The notes beneath the pieces are model-generated. The model saw only the letters and a list, made by a program, of their open reading frames with translations, made no database searches and was not told where the DNA came from. A stretch of 5,681 nucleotides of DNA from NCBI GenBank assembly GCA_900770275.1, contig CAAGJS010000114.1, forward strand, positions 1 to 5,681, given 5' to 3'. Positions 5,503 through 5,681 of the stretch are shown one piece after another. The DNA is from Erysipelotrichaceae bacterium. GTDB taxonomy: Bacteria > Bacillota_I > Bacilli_A > Erysipelotrichales > Erysipelotrichaceae. A program made the position numbers and the translations under genes. Every line of letters begins with the position of its first letter. Within the stretch, counting starts at the first letter, position 1.

Positions 5503-5681
5503 CTATTTTGTTGTCAGAAACTTCGCTGCCTGTACCAGCAGATCACGGTCATTGGGGTAGGTGATCATGGCCAAAGCTTCGTCATAGGTGAACCAGTCCA
5601 TGCCCTGCAGCTCTTCTTTCTGCGCCTTTTGTTTTCCACTCTGGTACTCGGCAAGAAAGTAGACCACATCCTTCGAGACAC
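5503..5681 (-). CDS. Nudix hydrolase, C-terminal fragment (Ap4A hydrolase-like)
   Basis: The last 58 residues of a protein read from the window edge on the minus strand to a TAG at 5505-5503. It shows KDVVYFLAEYQSG, then EELQGMDWFTYDEALAMI, then NDRDLLVQAAKFL at the C-terminus. This arrangement of a beta strand with YFLA, an acidic/Trp segment, a short helix with EAL and a final LL..A..FL helix is the usual C-terminal half of small Nudix hydrolases, close to bis(5'-nucleosyl)-tetraphosphatases, which cleave Ap4A to ATP and AMP. The Nudix box (GX5EX7REUXEEXGU) would lie upstream, outside the window, so catalysis and substrate cannot be checked. The gene converges on the aromatic operon, shares its terminator and is otherwise unconnected with it. 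Confidence 0.78.
   Translation of the reverse strand, partial: VSKDVVYFLAEYQSGKQKAQKEELQGMDWFTYDEALAMITYPNDRDLLVQAAKFLTTK

Noticed and set aside
1..5681. A mobile element, CRISPR array, defence system, riboswitch or RNA gene
   Set aside because: I looked on both strands and found no transposase, inverted-repeat pair, spaced direct repeats, tRNA/rRNA sequence or T-box-like leader. Non-coding sequence is limited to short gaps.

Overview
The window carries most of an aromatic amino-acid (shikimate/tyrosine) biosynthesis operon, followed by a small two-gene membrane/redox module and the tail of a convergent Nudix gene. Moderate GC (roughly 50-55% by eye), strong AGGAGG-type ribosome binding sites, the clostridial-style EPSP synthase and prephenate dehydrogenase motifs, and the NusG-II/Gx-transporter pair all suggest a member of the Bacillota (Firmicutes), perhaps Erysipelotrichia or Clostridia. 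The class is an inference from gene style only.

Layout: (1) 2-922, the C-terminal part of a shikimate dehydrogenase fused in frame to a complete shikimate kinase; its 5' end lies outside the window. (2) 924-1940, DAHP synthase of the Thermotoga type with an N-terminal regulatory domain. (3) 1942-3207, EPSP synthase. (4) 3207-4529, prephenate dehydrogenase fused to a type II 3-dehydroquinate dehydratase. (5) 4565-4954, a small membrane-anchored NusG-domain-II (EetA-like) protein. (6) 4944-5465, a multi-pass Gx transporter family (EetB-like) protein. (7) A bidirectional hairpin terminator at 5471-5498. (8) The C-terminal end of a Nudix hydrolase on the minus strand (5503-5681).

The first four genes are separated by one base or overlap, so they are almost certainly co-transcribed and translationally coupled. 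Together they supply steps 1 (DAHP synthase), 3 (dehydroquinate dehydratase), 4 (shikimate dehydrogenase), 5 (shikimate kinase) and 6 (EPSP synthase) of the chorismate route, plus the first committed step to tyrosine. Dehydroquinate synthase, chorismate synthase and chorismate mutase/prephenate dehydratase are not in the window; they may lie upstream.

The most notable points are the two enzyme fusions. The second pairs an early common-pathway enzyme with a terminal-branch enzyme and has a good ribosome binding site at the domain junction. Also notable are a possible leaderless promoter in front of the EetA-like gene and the presence of an EetA/EetB-like pair directly behind an aromatic operon. 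I see no mobile element, CRISPR array, RNA gene or defence system.
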